A stretch of 64,000 bases of DNA. It comes from Heterohyrax brucei. Taxonomy: Eukaryota > Chordata > Mammalia > Hyracoidea > Procaviidae. Below are positions 44,766-56,759 of the stretch, one piece after another. How positions within the stretch are numbered: position 1 is the stretch's first letter; every line of letters begins with the position of its first letter. The notes beneath the pieces were generated by a model. It did not search any database. It saw only the letters and a list, made by a program, of their open reading frames with translations, and was not told where the DNA came from. Made by a program: the position numbers and the translations under genes. The stretch is from contig CM053143.1 in assembly GCA_028571685.1 (NCBI GenBank), forward strand, positions 55,793,208 through 55,857,207, written 5' to 3'.

Positions 44766-44913
44766 CCTGTTGCTGTTGACTTGATTCCAACTCATAGTGA
44801 CCCTTCTGAACAGAGTAGAACTGTCTCACAGGGTTTCCAAGTAGTGCCTGCTGGCTTTGAGCTGCTGACCTTCTCGTTAGCATCCATAACACTTAGCCAC
44901 TACACCACCAAGA
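44766..44913 (-). mobile_element. AfroSINE, antisense
   Basis: Blocks ttgacttgattccaactcat, gggtttccaagtagtgcctg and agccactacaccaccaagag. Confidence 0.9.
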
Positions 44914-44953
44914 GGCATGACATAATTATTTTCATGCCTTCCAATAAGAGATA

Positions 44954-45112
44954 CAAAACCCAAAACCAAACCCATTGCCATCCAGTTGATTTCAAACTGG
45001 TAGTGACAGAGTAGGAAAGCCCCATAGTTTCTGAGGACCACCTGGTGAATTCAAACTGCTGACCTTTCAGTTAGCAGCCATAGCACTTAACCACCTATAC
45101 CACAAGGCTTTC
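44954..45112 (-). mobile_element. AfroSINE, antisense, with 13-bp target duplication
   Basis: Blocks attgccatccagttgatttc, ctgaggaccacctggtgaat and ttaaccacctataccacaag. Perfect CCAATAAGAGATA flanks lie at 44,941-44,953 and 45,113-45,125. Confidence 0.95.
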
Positions 45113-45125
45113 CCAATAAGAGATA

Positions 45126-45671
45126 TAGGTACCTAGACATAACTGACTAGTAAGAAAATTACAAGTTACCTCCCTGAGGTCATCTAACATCTAGTGTAAT
45201 TTAGAAAAAAACTAGTGAACAGCTTCTGAGAAGTTGACTACCCTGACATAGGCCCCTTTGCACTGCTGTGTTATAGAGATGTCCCTGCCTGCACTGTGCA
45301 ACATGAATGAGTTACCTGGTAACATATGTAGGATGGGAAGTGTGGGCTACACTGGAGCCTCTGCGACCTTAGGAACATATCCTCTGGGATACATTACTCC
45401 CACAAACTATTCAGTTTATTTTTATACTTTCTAGTATAACATTATTCTATGAATTAATACAATCTACCTTCCCGAGATTGCAAATCCCAAGGCATTTTGG
45501 CTTAAGAAGTGACAGAAATTTGGAAAAAATTTTAGAAAGTAAGGTGAGGTTCTAGATAAGCAGAGAGCTTCATGACAATATCTCTCATTTACCTGTGAAC
45601 TCATCAAATTAGTAAATTATGTATAGCAAACCAAGTGGTGAATTTACTTAATGTTTCACTGAAATCTATCT
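45126..45671. other. Unassigned intergenic sequence
   Basis: No gene or repeat recognised. Confidence 0.45.
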
Positions 45672-45683
45672 AAAGAATTCAAA

Positions 45684-47110
45684 CTGCCTTTTCTGCATCA
45701 GTTGAAAAAATCAGGTGATTCTTAATTTTTGTGTTATTAATGTGGTTGGTAATATTAATTAATTTTCTGATGTTGAACCAGCTTTGCACCCCTGGAATGA
45801 AACCAGCTTGATCATGATGAACTTTTTTTTTTTTTTTTTTAATGCTGTTGAAGTCTACTGGCTAGAATTCTGTCGAAGACTTTTGCTTCTAGGTTCATGA
45901 GTGATATTGATCCGTAATTTTCTTTTTTTTTTTTTATGGAATCTTTCCCTGGCTTTGGTATCAGGGTTATGCTGGCTTCACAGAATGAACTTGGAAGTAT
46001 TCCATCCCTTTCTATGCTGTGAAATAGCCTCAATTGTATTGGAGTTAACTCTTCTCTGAAAATTTGGTAGAATTCTCTGGTGAAGTCATCTGGACCAGGA
46101 CTTTTTTTGGTTGGTAGAATTTTGATGACATTTTCCTTTGTGATTTATTAATCCGATCTATTTCTCCTTGTGATAATCTTGGTGAGTGATATGCATCTAG
46201 AAATTTGTCCATTTCCTCTATGTTTTCAAATCAGAGCACAGCATTTCATAGTATTCTGTTATGATATTTTTTATTTCATCTGGGTCTGTTGTAATGACTC
46301 CAATGTCATTTCTTAATCAGGTTATTTGTATTTTCCGCTGTTTTTCTTTTGTAAGTTTAGCCAATGGTTTATCAATTTTGTTGATCTTTTCAAAAACCAA
46401 CTTTTGGTTTGGTAATTTTTCAATTGTTTTTCTATTCTCTAATTCATTTGATTCTCCTCTAATCCTTATAATCTGTTTTCTTTTGGTGCCTGAGGAGTTC
46501 TTCTGTTGCTGTCTACTTGTTGATGAACACTTGTTGTTGATGAACATTTGTTGACCACTACTTGTTCAAGCTGCAAGGTTAATTCTTTAATTTCAGACTT
46601 TCTTTCTGGATGTGTGCAGTTTTGGAGATAAACTGACCTCTGAGCGCTGCTTTTCCTGTATCTCATAGATTCTGGTAGGATGTGATTTCATTCTCATTTG
46701 ATTCCATAAATTTCTTTATTTTGTCTTTAATTTTTTCTATAACCCAAGGCTTTCCAAGCAAAGTACTTTTCATTTTCCATAAGTTTGAATTTCTATCTAT
46801 GAATTTTCTGTTATTGATTTCAACTTTTATAGCTCTGTAGCATGAGAAGATACTTTGCAATAAATCAGTGGTTTGGATTTTACAGAGAATTGCCTTATGA
46901 CCTAAGACATGGTCTATTCTGGAAAATGTTTCATGTGCACTGGAGAAGAAGGTATACTTATTTGTTGATGGATGAAGAGATCGGTATATGTTGTTAAGGT
47001 CAAGTAGATTGATCTGCATCTTTACTGAGCTTTTTTCTGGCTGATCTATCCATAACTGAAAGGGGAGTGTTGAAGTCTCCAACCATTATTGTGGAATGAC
47101 CTATCTCATT
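45684..47110 (-). pseudogene. L1 ORF2 endonuclease/RT part, inverted
   Basis: Minus-strand frames contain an INLLDLNNIYRSLHPSTNKY stretch and RIDHVLGHK (endonuclease C-terminal fold, 46,663-47,082), then TSV-type linker text and [20 protein letters not shown] (RT start, 45,839-46,033). Two A/T homopolymer expansions (45,822-45,840 and 45,925-45,937) disrupt the frame. Confidence 0.85.
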
Positions 47111-47142
47111 TTTCAGTGTTGCCAGTAGTAACGTGCTCTGGT

Positions 47143-49160
47143 ATGCACAAAGTTCAACACCCATTCGTGCTTAAAACTCTCAGGAAAATAGGAATAGAGG
47201 GGAAATTCCTCAACACAATCAGTAGCATCTATGCAAAGCAAACTGCCTTCATCGTCCTGAATGGTGTAAGACTGAAAGAATTCCATTTGAGAACAGGAAC
47301 AGACAAGGATACCCACTCTCACCACTTCTCTTCAACATTGTGCTAGAAGTTCTAGCCAGAGCAATTAGACAAGACAAAGAAATAAAGGGCATCCATATCA
47401 GCAATGAAGAAGTAAAAATCTCCCTATTTGCAGATGATATGATTTTTTATACAGAGAATCCTAAAGAAACCATAAGTAAACTACTCAAACTGATAGAAGA
47501 GTTCAGCAAAGTGTCAGGAGACAAGATAAATGTAAGTAAATCAGTAGGATTCCTTTATACCAACGGTGAGATTATTAAAGGAAAAAAATCACCGAATGAA
47601 TTCAATTTACTATAGCCCCCAAGAAAATCAAATGCCTAGGAATAAATCTAACTAGAGAAATAAGAGATCTTTATAAACAGAACTACAAGACCTTACTACA
47701 AGAAACTAAGAGAGACTTACATAAATGGAGTAATCTACTCTGCTTCTGGGTTGGAAGACTCAACATTGTAAAAATGTCTATTTTACCCAAAGCAACCTAC
47801 TTATATAATGCAATCCTAATACAAATTACAGTGACATTTTTTAATGAGATGGAGAAACAAATCACCAACTTCATTTGGAAAGGAAAGAAACCTCGGATAA
47901 GTAAAGCACTGCTGAAGAAGACCACACTTGAAGACCTCACACTACCTGACTTTAGAAACTTTTTTGCTGCCACAGTAGTCAAAACAGCCTGGTACCAGTA
48001 CAAAAAGAGACATATAGACCAATGGAACAGAGTTGAGACCCCAGAGACATGACCATCCTCCTATGAACAGTTGACATTTGATAAAAGCCCCAAGATTTTA
48101 AACTGGGGTAAGAACAGTCTCTTTAATACGTGGTGTTGGCAAAATTGGATATCCATCTGCAAAAAATTGAAACAAGACCTATATCTCACACCTTATATAA
48201 AAACCAACTCAAATTGGATAAAAGACCTAAATATAAAATCTAAAATGATAAAGCTCATCCAAGATAAAAGAGGATCAACAATGGAAGTTTTAATACACAG
48301 ACAGGCTTCAAAATCTGACAAAGTATGTTGAACAGAAGAGAAAACAAATAAATGGGAATTACTAAGAATCAAACACTTTTGCTCATCTAAAGTCTTCATC
48401 ACCTGTAGAATGGGAAAAAAATATTTGGCAACTGTATGTCAGACCACTGTCTGATCTTCATAATCTATAGCCAAGCCATAAGGTATTACAAAATATCAAC
48501 AAGAAAAGGATAAATAACCCAATTAAGTGATGGGCAAAGGAGATAGACAGACATTTCTCTAAGGAGGATATCCAGGGAGCCGAAAGACACATGCAGAATT
48601 GCTCACAATCGTTAACTGTTAAAGAAATTTAAATCAAAACTACAATGAGATACCATCTCACCCCAACAAGGTTGGCCATGATCCAAAAAACACAAAACAA
48701 CAAATGCTGGAGAGGCTGCAGAGAAATTGGAGCTCTGCTACACTGCTCGTTCAACTGCAAACTGGTACAACCTCTTTGGAAAACAATCTGGTGCTTCCTT
48801 AAAAAGCTAGAAATAGATATAACATTTGATCTTGCAATTCCACTGCTTGGAATTTATCCTTCAGAAACAAAGGTTGTCACATGAACAGATACATGTACAT
48901 GAACATTTGTTGCAGCATAGTCCACAACAGCAAAAAGTTGGAATCAACCCAGGTGCCCATTAACAGATGAATGGATAAGCAAACAGATAAGCAAACTATG
49001 GTACATATAACCAATGGAACACTATGCTATGATAAAAAAATAATGACAATTTTAGAAAACATCTCATGACATGGTCTCATTTGGAACAGATCAAGCTGAG
49101 TGAAATCAATCAGTGTCAAAAGGACAAATTTTGTATGAGACCCCAGTTATAAGAAGTTAA
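47143..49160 (+). pseudogene. L1 ORF2 RT to C-terminus, sense
   Basis: Blocks in order: [35 protein letters not shown], the catalytic [15 protein letters not shown] (47,430-47,475), [74 protein letters not shown], then the cysteine-containing end. The FADD motif itself is intact, but frameshifts and stops between blocks inactivate the protein. Confidence 0.88.
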
Positions 49161-49552
49161 CAAGAGAATTATCCACAGAAGAAAATGACCATTTTGGTTA
49201 CATGGGTGGGGGGGGGGGGGCTGAGGATTTATCATAGATGAGATAACTGATAGATGTTAGAAATTTTATTCTTTTATTGTAATTAACAAAAAATAAAAAA
49301 GTAAAAAGAAAATAATTCAAAGCAAACATAATAGTTATGAAAGTTCACCTTGATAAATGATATTTAGCATTAGTTTCAATTATTGCAATTACATGTAATT
49401 ACTGTCTTTATTTCTTATGACCATATAATCTAGGAGTTGGTAATATAACTAGTGAGTTCCAGCTGTTCTCAGATATTTAAAAATGTAGTGCAGACTATTT
49501 CATGAATGTCCTTTATCATTATGAGAGAATTGATGAAAGAGTAGATGATGAC

Positions 49553-50080
49553 TGTCATGGATTGAACTGTATCCCCCCAAAATATGTATAGCCATTTGGC
49601 TGGGTCATGATCCCCAGTATTTTGTGATTGTCCTCCATCTTGTGACTTTCCTAAGCTGTATGTTAAAGAGAATTAGGGTGGGACTCTAAATCCCTTCCTA
49701 AGGTCATATCCCTGTTCCAGTGTAAAGGGAGTTTCCCTGGAGCCTGGCTTGCAACACTCTTTATCCTTTTATCCTACATGAGATAAAAAGAAAGGGAAGT
49801 AAGCAGAGAGTTGGGAACCTCATGCCATCAAGAAAGCAGCACAAGGAGTAGAGTGCATCCTTCAGCCCTGAGGTTCCTGTGCCAAGATGTTCCCTAAACA
49901 AAGACTGATGCAACACAAGGACTGTCCTCCAGAACTGAGAAGGGGGAAAGCCTCCCCCTGGAGCAGGCATCTTGAATTTGGACTTGTAGCCTACCAGACG
50001 GAGTAAGAATAACTTTTCCTTTGTTATAAAACCATCTACTTGTGGTATGTCTATTAGAGCAGCTCTAGCTAAGTAAAACA
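49553..50080 (+). repeat. 5' LTR of second MaLR provirus
   Basis: It starts TGTCATGGATTGAACTGTAT and ends gctaagtaaaaca. The C-run is at 49,573-49,578. Confidence 0.9.
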
Positions 50081-50783
50081 GAATCTTGTACCAAGGAAGT
50101 GGGATGCTGCTTTAACAAATACCCAAAATGTGAAAGCCACTTTGAAACTGTGAATGGATAAAAGACACAGAAGAAACTGAGAACTATTAACACCAATAAA
50201 GGCACAGATGGTGAGAAACAACAGCAGCAGAACCAGACCAGTGTGAGACAGTGCTGAAGCCAACCTACAGAACAGGAAAGCTGAGTGCCCGTGCAGATAT
50301 TTCCTGGTGGAGCAGGGTGCCCGAAGGTGCTTGAGTAGGTGGAGCTAGGCTTGCTGACTAATAGAGCCAGGGATCTGTGTGCCTGTGTGGGGAAAGCTTC
50401 CTAGCAGAGTCGTGTGCCTCTGGGCACTTGAATTGGTGGAGTTACAGAGCTTTGGTACACTTGCCCCAGCAAGGCATACGTGGGCCTGAGGCTCAGGCCA
50501 TGAGGGCATAGGAAGTAGAAGCTTAAGAGACAGAGAGCATGAGAAGCTGATCAGCCTCAGTCTCAAAGGCATGACCATGACCTCAGGGGTTTGAAACAGT
50601 GGAGCCATGGCTTCCTGTGTTTGTGAGGGTGGAATTGTCACTCAGTTAGGCTTAGGGTGCATCTAAGCCAAGTGGGCAGAGTTGCTGTCCCATGGGCCTA
50701 GAAGGTAGAGTTGTAGCACAGGGCTGGGGGTCTCACTCAGAAACCAGAGAGTGTGGTCAGTACCTAGAGTCTGGAAGGCAAGG

Positions 50784-51306
50784 TGTTTTAGTCAGTTAAC
50801 GCTGCTCTAGCAGAAATACCACAGAGTGGATAGCTTTAATGAAGGAAAGATTATTCTTACACAGTCCGGCAGGGTACAAGTCTAAATTCAGGATGTCTGC
50901 TCCAGGGGAAGGCTTTCCCCTTTGTCAGCTCTGGAGAAAAGTCCAATAGTGGGTCACTCTTTGTCCAGGGAGCATCTTGGTGCAGGAACCTCAGGTCTGA
51001 AGGATGTGCTCTTCACCCGGTGCAGCTGTCTTGGTGGTGTGAGGTTCCCAATTCTCTGTCTGCTTCCCTTTCCTTTTATCTGTTCTAGGACCAAAGGATT
51101 AAGGGTGGAGCAAGCCATACTCCAGGGAAACTCCTTTACAGCAGAGCAGGGAAGTGACCTTATAAAGGGATTGACAGTTCCACCCTAATCCTTTAACATA
51201 CAGCACAGAAAATCACAAAACGGAAGACAATTGTAGAATACAAGGAATCATGGCCCAGCCACATGGCTACACCTACTTTTGGGGAGATACAATTCAAATC
51301 ATGATA
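50784..51306 (-). mobile_element. MaLR-like solo LTR, antisense, perfect 5-bp duplication
   Basis: It starts tgttttagtcagttaacgct and ends attcaaatcatgata. CAAGG flanks lie at 50,779-50,783 and 51,307-51,311. Removing it restores internal sequence parallel to the first provirus (gcaagg then gtaacatataaattgtctc). The LTR 5' end has TAT in place of TGT, probably a G-to-A change. Confidence 0.92.
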
Positions 51307-51631
51307 CAAGGGTAACATATAAATTGTCTCAGAGAACAAAGGATTATCTTCAAAGCTTTGAGGGCTAAGCTAATGTGTTTTGATGACTTGTTTGTTGTGT
51401 GTTTTACCATCCTTCTCTATCTGTGATGGAAATGTCTACCTTGTTCCTTTGAAAGCAGATAGCTTGTATGCTAGGTTTCACAGAGGTAGAGAAGATTTTG
51501 TATTTTGTATTTGGAACTGATTAAGACTTCTATCATATGGGATGGAAACATTTTTGCTGTGACTTTTACTATGATGGGATGAATGTGTTACATGTTTAAA
51601 AGATGTGATTTGGGGGGGCCAAAGGGTGGAA

Positions 51632-52141
51632 TATAATGGATTGCACTCACTCCCTCCAAAAAATGTGTGTAGCCATTTGGCTGGGCCATGTTTCCCAACA
51701 TTTTGCAGCTGTCCTCCATTTTGTGATTTTCCTAGGCTGTATGTTGAAGAGTACTAGGGTGGGACTCTAAATCCCTTCCTAAGGTCACCTCCTTGCTCTA
51801 CTGTAAAGAGAGTTTTCCTGGAATGTGGCTTGCACCTCCCTTTATCCTATAAGAAATAAAATGACAGGGAAGAAAGCTGAGAGTTGGGAACATCATGCTA
51901 TCAAGAAAGCGGCATTAGGAGTACAGCGCATCCTTCAGACATGAGGTTCCTGTGACAAGACGCTCCCTGAACAAAGAGTGATGCAACACAAGGACTTTCT
52001 TCCAGAACTGACAAGAAGAAAAGCCTTCCCTTGGAGCAGACATCCTACATTTGGACTTGTAGCCTACCAGACTGAACTTTCCTTTGTTAAATCTATCCAC
52101 TTGTGGTATCTCTGTTAGAGCAGCACTAGCTGACTAAAACA
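51632..52141 (+). repeat. 3' LTR of second MaLR provirus
   Basis: It starts tataatggattgcactcact (degraded TG end) and ends gctgactaaaaca. The AATAAA-type signal of its 5' partner is lost in a small deletion near 52,070. Confidence 0.88.
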
Positions 52142-52194
52142 ACGACTTTGTGGTATGGCACTGGAAAGCCAGATAAACTGTAAATAAACCTATG

Positions 52195-52592
52195 GAAGAA
52201 AAGTAGTTACTAGAATCTAATGGACACATCAAAAATGTGAAAAATCAACTCACAAAAAAGAATGTCCCAAAACAGACTAATAAGAATAACAGAGAAAACA
52301 TCAACTCAGAAATAAACATATCACAATGGCAGCACCGAACACATATCTATCAATAATTACATTGAATGTGAATGGACTGAAAGCTCCAATAAAGAGACAT
52401 CGAGTGACATCTTGAATCAAAAGACACGTCCCATCCATATGGTGCCTACAATAAACTCACCTTAGACTTAAAGATAGGAACAAACTGAAAATTAAAGGAT
52501 GGAAGAATATATATCAAGCTAACAATGAAGAGACCTTTACAAGGAGAACTACAAGTCCTTACTACAGGAAACTAAGAGAGACTTACATTAAA
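52195..52592 (+). pseudogene. L1 fragment: ORF2 start joined to later ORF2
   Basis: The + strand encodes the ORF2 endonuclease N-terminus (a TYLSIITLNVNGLKAPIKRH stretch, then WCLQ...THLRLKDRNKLKIKGW, with stops). At about 52,528 it jumps to much later ORF2 text ([23 protein letters not shown]). A large internal deletion is therefore present in a fragment of only 400 bp. Confidence 0.8.
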
Positions 52593-52594
52593 TC

Positions 52595-53257
52595 AAAGTA
52601 TTCAAAATGTGCAACTTCTACATATGGCAGGGACTGGAAATAAAGCTTGCAAATAGGAAGACATTGAAATTAAATCACACCAAAAATACCATATGACAAG
52701 AGCACAAACATTATAAAATATCTAATTTGGGAATTCTATAATTGTGCTGTGGACTATCTCAACTTGCAGTCAGAATCTTTTGATAGACCTATTGTTTTTA
52801 ATTGCATAACGTTATATTTTGTATCCAAATGAATTAAAATTGAGGAAACCTATATTTGATTGAAACCATCAAAATAATAATAAAGGAAATGTGCGATGAA
52901 GTTTGTCAGAAGTTTGATGAAAGATATTCTGAATGGTGGTTTCAAAAAGGACAACACCTGTAAAAAATACTTGGGCTGAAAGACTTCATTTCAATACAAA
53001 TAAATTCGAACTGAAAATTTATTTTACTTAGCAGAGATTGATTTGAGACTAGTAGGTACATCAACATGAAGAAATTTTCTCCATTAAGATTTTATGGTCT
53101 ACAGAAACACATTAATTGAAGGTGACTACAATTTCAAATTTATACAACTTTGAAGAAGATTACAGTCAATTTTGTGAACTAATTAAAAAGAAGGAAACCA
53201 TAATGAAGACAAATACACTCTTTGGAAAAAATGCCAGATTCTGTCTGGTATAGGTAT
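52595..53257. other. Unassigned A/T-rich sequence
   Basis: No gene or repeat family recognised. Confidence 0.45.
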
Positions 53258-53391
53258 TGGAGCCCTGCTGGTGCAGCAGTTAAGCCTTTGGTGGCTAACC
53301 AAAAGGTCAATGGTCCAAATTTACCAACTGTTCCTTGGAAATCCTAGAGGGTTGCTATGAGTTGTAATTGACTCTATTACAGACAGTTTGG
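53258..53391 (+). mobile_element. AfroSINE, sense, shortened
   Basis: Blocks ttggagccctgctggtgcag, gtggctaaccaaaaggtcaa, actgttccttggaaatccta and ggttgctatgagttgtaatt. The gcagttctactctgtcc block is deleted. Confidence 0.9.
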
Positions 53392-53858
53392 TTATGAATA
53401 AGCAGTGGCGAGAATATAGCTAAGACATTAATTAAAGTATATAAACATGTATTAAGGTTGATTTCCTCTGCTTGTGCCATTTTTAACATTCAGATAATAA
53501 AAATTTGTAAACTTTGGTTTTAATATACTTTTATGTTACTGTAATTTTTTTGAAAATAGGTTTTGAATAGAACTATTTAATAGCCCTACCAAATATAATG
53601 AAACCAAGTTACCCTTCAATAAGCAAGTGTATCTAAAAATCCATAATTTTGATTACCTTTATCTACTTTTTTGTTCTCACAAGTGTCCTGGTTTGGGCAA
53701 CACATTGTAAAGTCACCTTATTTATATACAGAAAACTTCTTTCCCAATAATGGAGATTCCAGAATTTTGTTAAGAGAGAGGCTTAAATGCAGCAGATTGT
53801 TTAGGGGAAGTTAAAAAGGATTTTAAAAAATCATTGATATAGAAACTGGGGAGCTAAA
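53392..53858. other. Unassigned A/T-rich sequence
   Basis: No gene or repeat family recognised. Confidence 0.45.
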
Positions 53859-55020
53859 TGTTGTTGTTGTCTGTGCTGTCAAGTCGGTTCTGGCTCACAG
53901 TAACCCTATGAACAACAGAACAAAACACTACCCAGTCTTGCACCACGTCCACAATTGTTTTTATGCTTAAGCCCATTGTTGTGGCCACTGTGTCAGTCCA
54001 TCTCATCGAGGGTCTTCCTCCTTTTCATTGACCTTCACTCTACCACACATGATGTCCTTCCTCAGGGATTGATTCTTCCTGACAATATGTCTAAAGTATG
54101 TATGACGCAGTCTTGCCATCTTGGCTTCCAAAGAGGACTGTGGTTGGGCTTCTTCCAGAACACACCTGTTTGTTCTTTTGGCAGTCCATGGTACATTCAA
54201 CATTCTTCTCCAACACCACAAGTCAAAGGCATCAATTCTTCTTGTCTTCTTTGTTCATGGTCCAGCTTTCGCATGCATATCATGTGACTGAAAATACTAT
54301 GGCTTGGGTCAGGTGCATTTTAGTCTTCAAATTGACATCTTTACTTTTGACTATTTCAAAGAGGTACTTTGCAGCAGATTTTCCCAATGCAATGCATCTT
54401 TTGTTTTCTTGACCACTGCTTCCATGGGCGTCGATTGTGGACCCAAGTCAAACAAAATTCTTGACAACCTCAATCTTTTCACCATTTATAACAATGTTGC
54501 TTACTGGTCCAATGTGAAGATTTTTGTTTTCCTGATGTTAAGGTGCAATCCATTCTGAAGGTGGTGGTTCTTGATCTTCATCAGTGTCTCAAATCTTCTT
54601 CACTTCCAGCAAGTAAGGTGCTGTCATGTGAGTAATGCACGTTCTTAATGAGCCATCCTCCAGTCGTGATGCCTCATTCTTCTTCACAGAATCCAGCTTC
54701 TTGGATCATTTGCTTGGCATACAGATTAAAAAGTTTTGATGGAAGGATACAGCCCTGACACACACCTTTTCTGACAGTAGGCCATGCAGTGTTCCCTTGT
54801 TCTGTTCAGACAACTGCCTCTGGATCCATATACAGATTCCTCAAGAGCACAGTTAAGTATTCTAGAATTCCCAATCTCCACAAGATTAGCCATAAATTAG
54901 TATTACCCACACCGTTGAATACTTTTGCATGTCTATGAAACCCAAATAAACATCTTTCTGGTATTCTCTGCTTTTAGCCAAGATCTATCTGACATCTGGG
55001 ATGATATTCCTGGTTCCAGA
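53859..55020 (-). mobile_element. RTE LINE 3' half, antisense
   Basis: It starts at the antisense terminus (tgttgttgttgtctgtgctg, caagtcggttctggctcac) and runs through ggcagtccatggtacattca, gcttgggtcaggtgcatttt, gtgcaatccattctgaaggt and cttgttctgttcagacaact to ctggtattctctgcttttag. It covers the RT C-terminal part and 3' end. The 110-, 104- and 72-codon frames here are fragments or shadows of that dead ORF. Confidence 0.92.
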
Positions 55021-55103
55021 AGCTAAATGGACAGCCCTAAAATTCTCTACATAATGCACTGTGTATGAGCAGTCTCTAAATAAAAGATTATAAAATGAAA
55101 GCA

Positions 55104-55265
55104 GAAACCCTGATGGCATAGTGATTAAGTGCTATGTTGGCTAACTAAAAGATTGGCAGTATGAATCTGCCAGGCACTCCTTGGAAATTCTGTGGAATAC
55201 TACTGCTCTATCCTATAGCGTCGCTATGAGTCAGAATCAACCCAAAGGAACTGTGTTTGGGTTAG
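55104..55265 (+). mobile_element. AfroSINE, sense, with 10-bp target duplication
   Basis: Blocks gaaaccctgatggcatagtg, gcactccttggaaattctgt and cgctatgagtcagaatcaac. Perfect AATGAAAGCA flanks lie at 55,094-55,103 and 55,266-55,275. Confidence 0.95.
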
Positions 55266-55275
55266 AATGAAAGCA

Positions 55276-55727
55276 CATATACACTTTATGTGCCAGACCT
55301 ACTGCTATGTGGAAAATAAAATGTGTAGGACAGAGCCCGTGTCTTTGAGATGCTTTTGTACTTGGAAAAACAGAAAGCTATCAAATAAAATGGGAGATAT
55401 ATTTTTAAGTAAATATATACGCACATATGTATGTATGTATTCCTAAATAGGCCTGAAGGTTAATTACAGCTTAGTTACCGTAATGAGATTAAAGACAACA
55501 TTCCATCATAGCAGTGGGTTATTTAAAAAGGTAAGCACACTAACCAAGAATTTCTGCAACTTAGCTTTTGGGAAAATATTGTATTAATAAGTGATTCAGG
55601 GAGAATGATAATACGAAGCACATATTTCTCAAAATTTTCTTCAAACATAACTTCACAACCATGAATCTGAAGGAGTCAACATAGTCAATGACTATAAAGC
55701 TGCCTGGCAAACAAACTCAGTGATAAT
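55276..55727. other. Unassigned; short (TATG)n near 55,425-55,440
   Basis: No gene or repeat family recognised. Confidence 0.45.
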
Positions 55728-55739
55728 CAAAATTACTTA

Positions 55740-55885
55740 TTCAACCCACTGCCATGGAGTCTGACTCATAGTGACCCAGTGGTCATACTAATACTGCCCC
55801 AGAGTTTCAGTGCCTAGAGGATTTGAACTGCCGACCTTTTTGGTTAGCAGATGTAGCACTTAGTCCACTGCACCACCAGGGTTTC
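55740..55885 (-). mobile_element. AfroSINE, antisense, with 12-bp target duplication
   Basis: Blocks cactgccatggagtctgact, gtgcctagaggatttgaact and ctgcaccaccagggtttc. Perfect CAAAATTACTTA flanks lie at 55,728-55,739 and 55,886-55,897. It is the last repeat before the ANKRD50 promoter. Confidence 0.95.
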
Positions 55886-55897
55886 CAAAATTACTTA

Positions 55898-56759
55898 AGC
55901 AAACATAATTCAAAATTGTACATTTTTTAAGTCAATATTCATCTCTACAATTTCAAGCAATTTATGTTGTTCTGCCTAAGCTTGTTTTAGAAAAGACCTC
56001 CAAAATTCAGTGTACACGAATTAAAGTTCTCAGTTGAATTATTAATGTCAACAAGGCTGATTGCCTGAGTGGCTGGGAATAAACGACCTGGAATAGTAAG
56101 CAGAAATACTATCTACTTAATTACCCATTTTTCTAGTTAAATGTAATGACTACACTTTGAAATTTCTAAGATGGGTGACTGGCTTAGTATGTGTGGGAAA
56201 CAAATACATTCAAATAGGGATAGACAGCTCTGGTAGATTCAGAACAAACTGTAAACAAAATACAGGTAATACGTTTCCTAGTCGGCCAGGTAACAGTACT
56301 CTTTTGCCAGCAGAAATTTGGAATCAAATCACCCAGGCCCACGTGTGCAAACAACCGGCAATTGGGTTCAAAAGTAATTGCCGGGTGGGCAGGTCCTCTA
56401 GAACGTTTCACCTGGCTCTAAGCTCTGACCTCGACCGTGGACTTTCTCCTAGTAATGGCCCCCTGAAGGTCATCAAGCCGTGCACAAGGGCAGGTAAAGA
56501 GCCGTATCTTTCTCATTAGGTAGATGATAACGTCACCCTAGGCCGCTACTATTTTTATTTTTACAACAATCTTTCCGGTCCTTTCCTTCCTCCTCCTGTT
56601 CCCAAGTTCAGACAGTACAATGCGCCCCCACAATTTAAAGGATTGAAAGGACACTCAGACGGTTGAGGGGAGCACAGGAGCAAGGGACTGTAAACTCCCT
56701 CTGCCCAACTGCCCTGCCCAAGAGCAGATCCGGCCCCCAAAGCCTGCGAGTCCCTGAGG
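55898..56759. other. ANKRD50 upstream flank, repeat-free
   Basis: No repeat is recognised. G+C rises steadily toward the island. A CRE-like half site (acgtcacc at 56,529-56,536) lies about 230 bp before the island. The 120-codon frame at 56,157-56,519 lacks any family features. Confidence 0.5.

Larger units (their letters stand above)
45684..49309 (+). mobile_element. L1 with 5' inversion (twin-priming structure)
   Basis: 45,684 to about 47,110 is antisense ORF2, from the endonuclease C-terminus at the junction outward to DAEKA-type RT sequence at the left edge. About 47,143-49,309 is sense ORF2, starting with the next RT residues (KVQHPFVLKTL), and it runs to a short 3' UTR and an A-rich end. 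The inverted and sense parts meet at the same RT position, the signature of twin priming. Flanking AAAGAATTCAAA (45,672-45,683) and AAATAATTCAAA (49,310-49,321) differ at one base and are the probable target duplication. Confidence 0.9.
49553..52141 (+). mobile_element. Second MaLR provirus, containing an inverted LTR of its own family
   Basis: LTR 49,553-50,080, internal region 50,081-51,631, LTR 51,632-52,141. Flanking 5-mers atgac (49,548-49,552) and acgac (52,142-52,146) match at four of five positions. The internal part begins gaatcttgtaccaaggaagt and parallels the provirus at 31,792 block by block (aacagcagcagaaccaga, tgggcctgaggctcaggcc, aaacagtggagcc). It is non-coding. The internal region holds a third, antisense LTR. 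Confidence 0.9.

Noticed and set aside
49210..49223. Run of 14 G bases as a possible G-quadruplex
   Set aside because: It is a homopolymer expansion in the L1 3' UTR. There is no reason to assign a function here.
53955..54558. Overlapping 110-, 104- and 84-codon plus-strand frames
   Set aside because: They are antisense to the dead RTE reverse-transcriptase region at 53,859-55,020.
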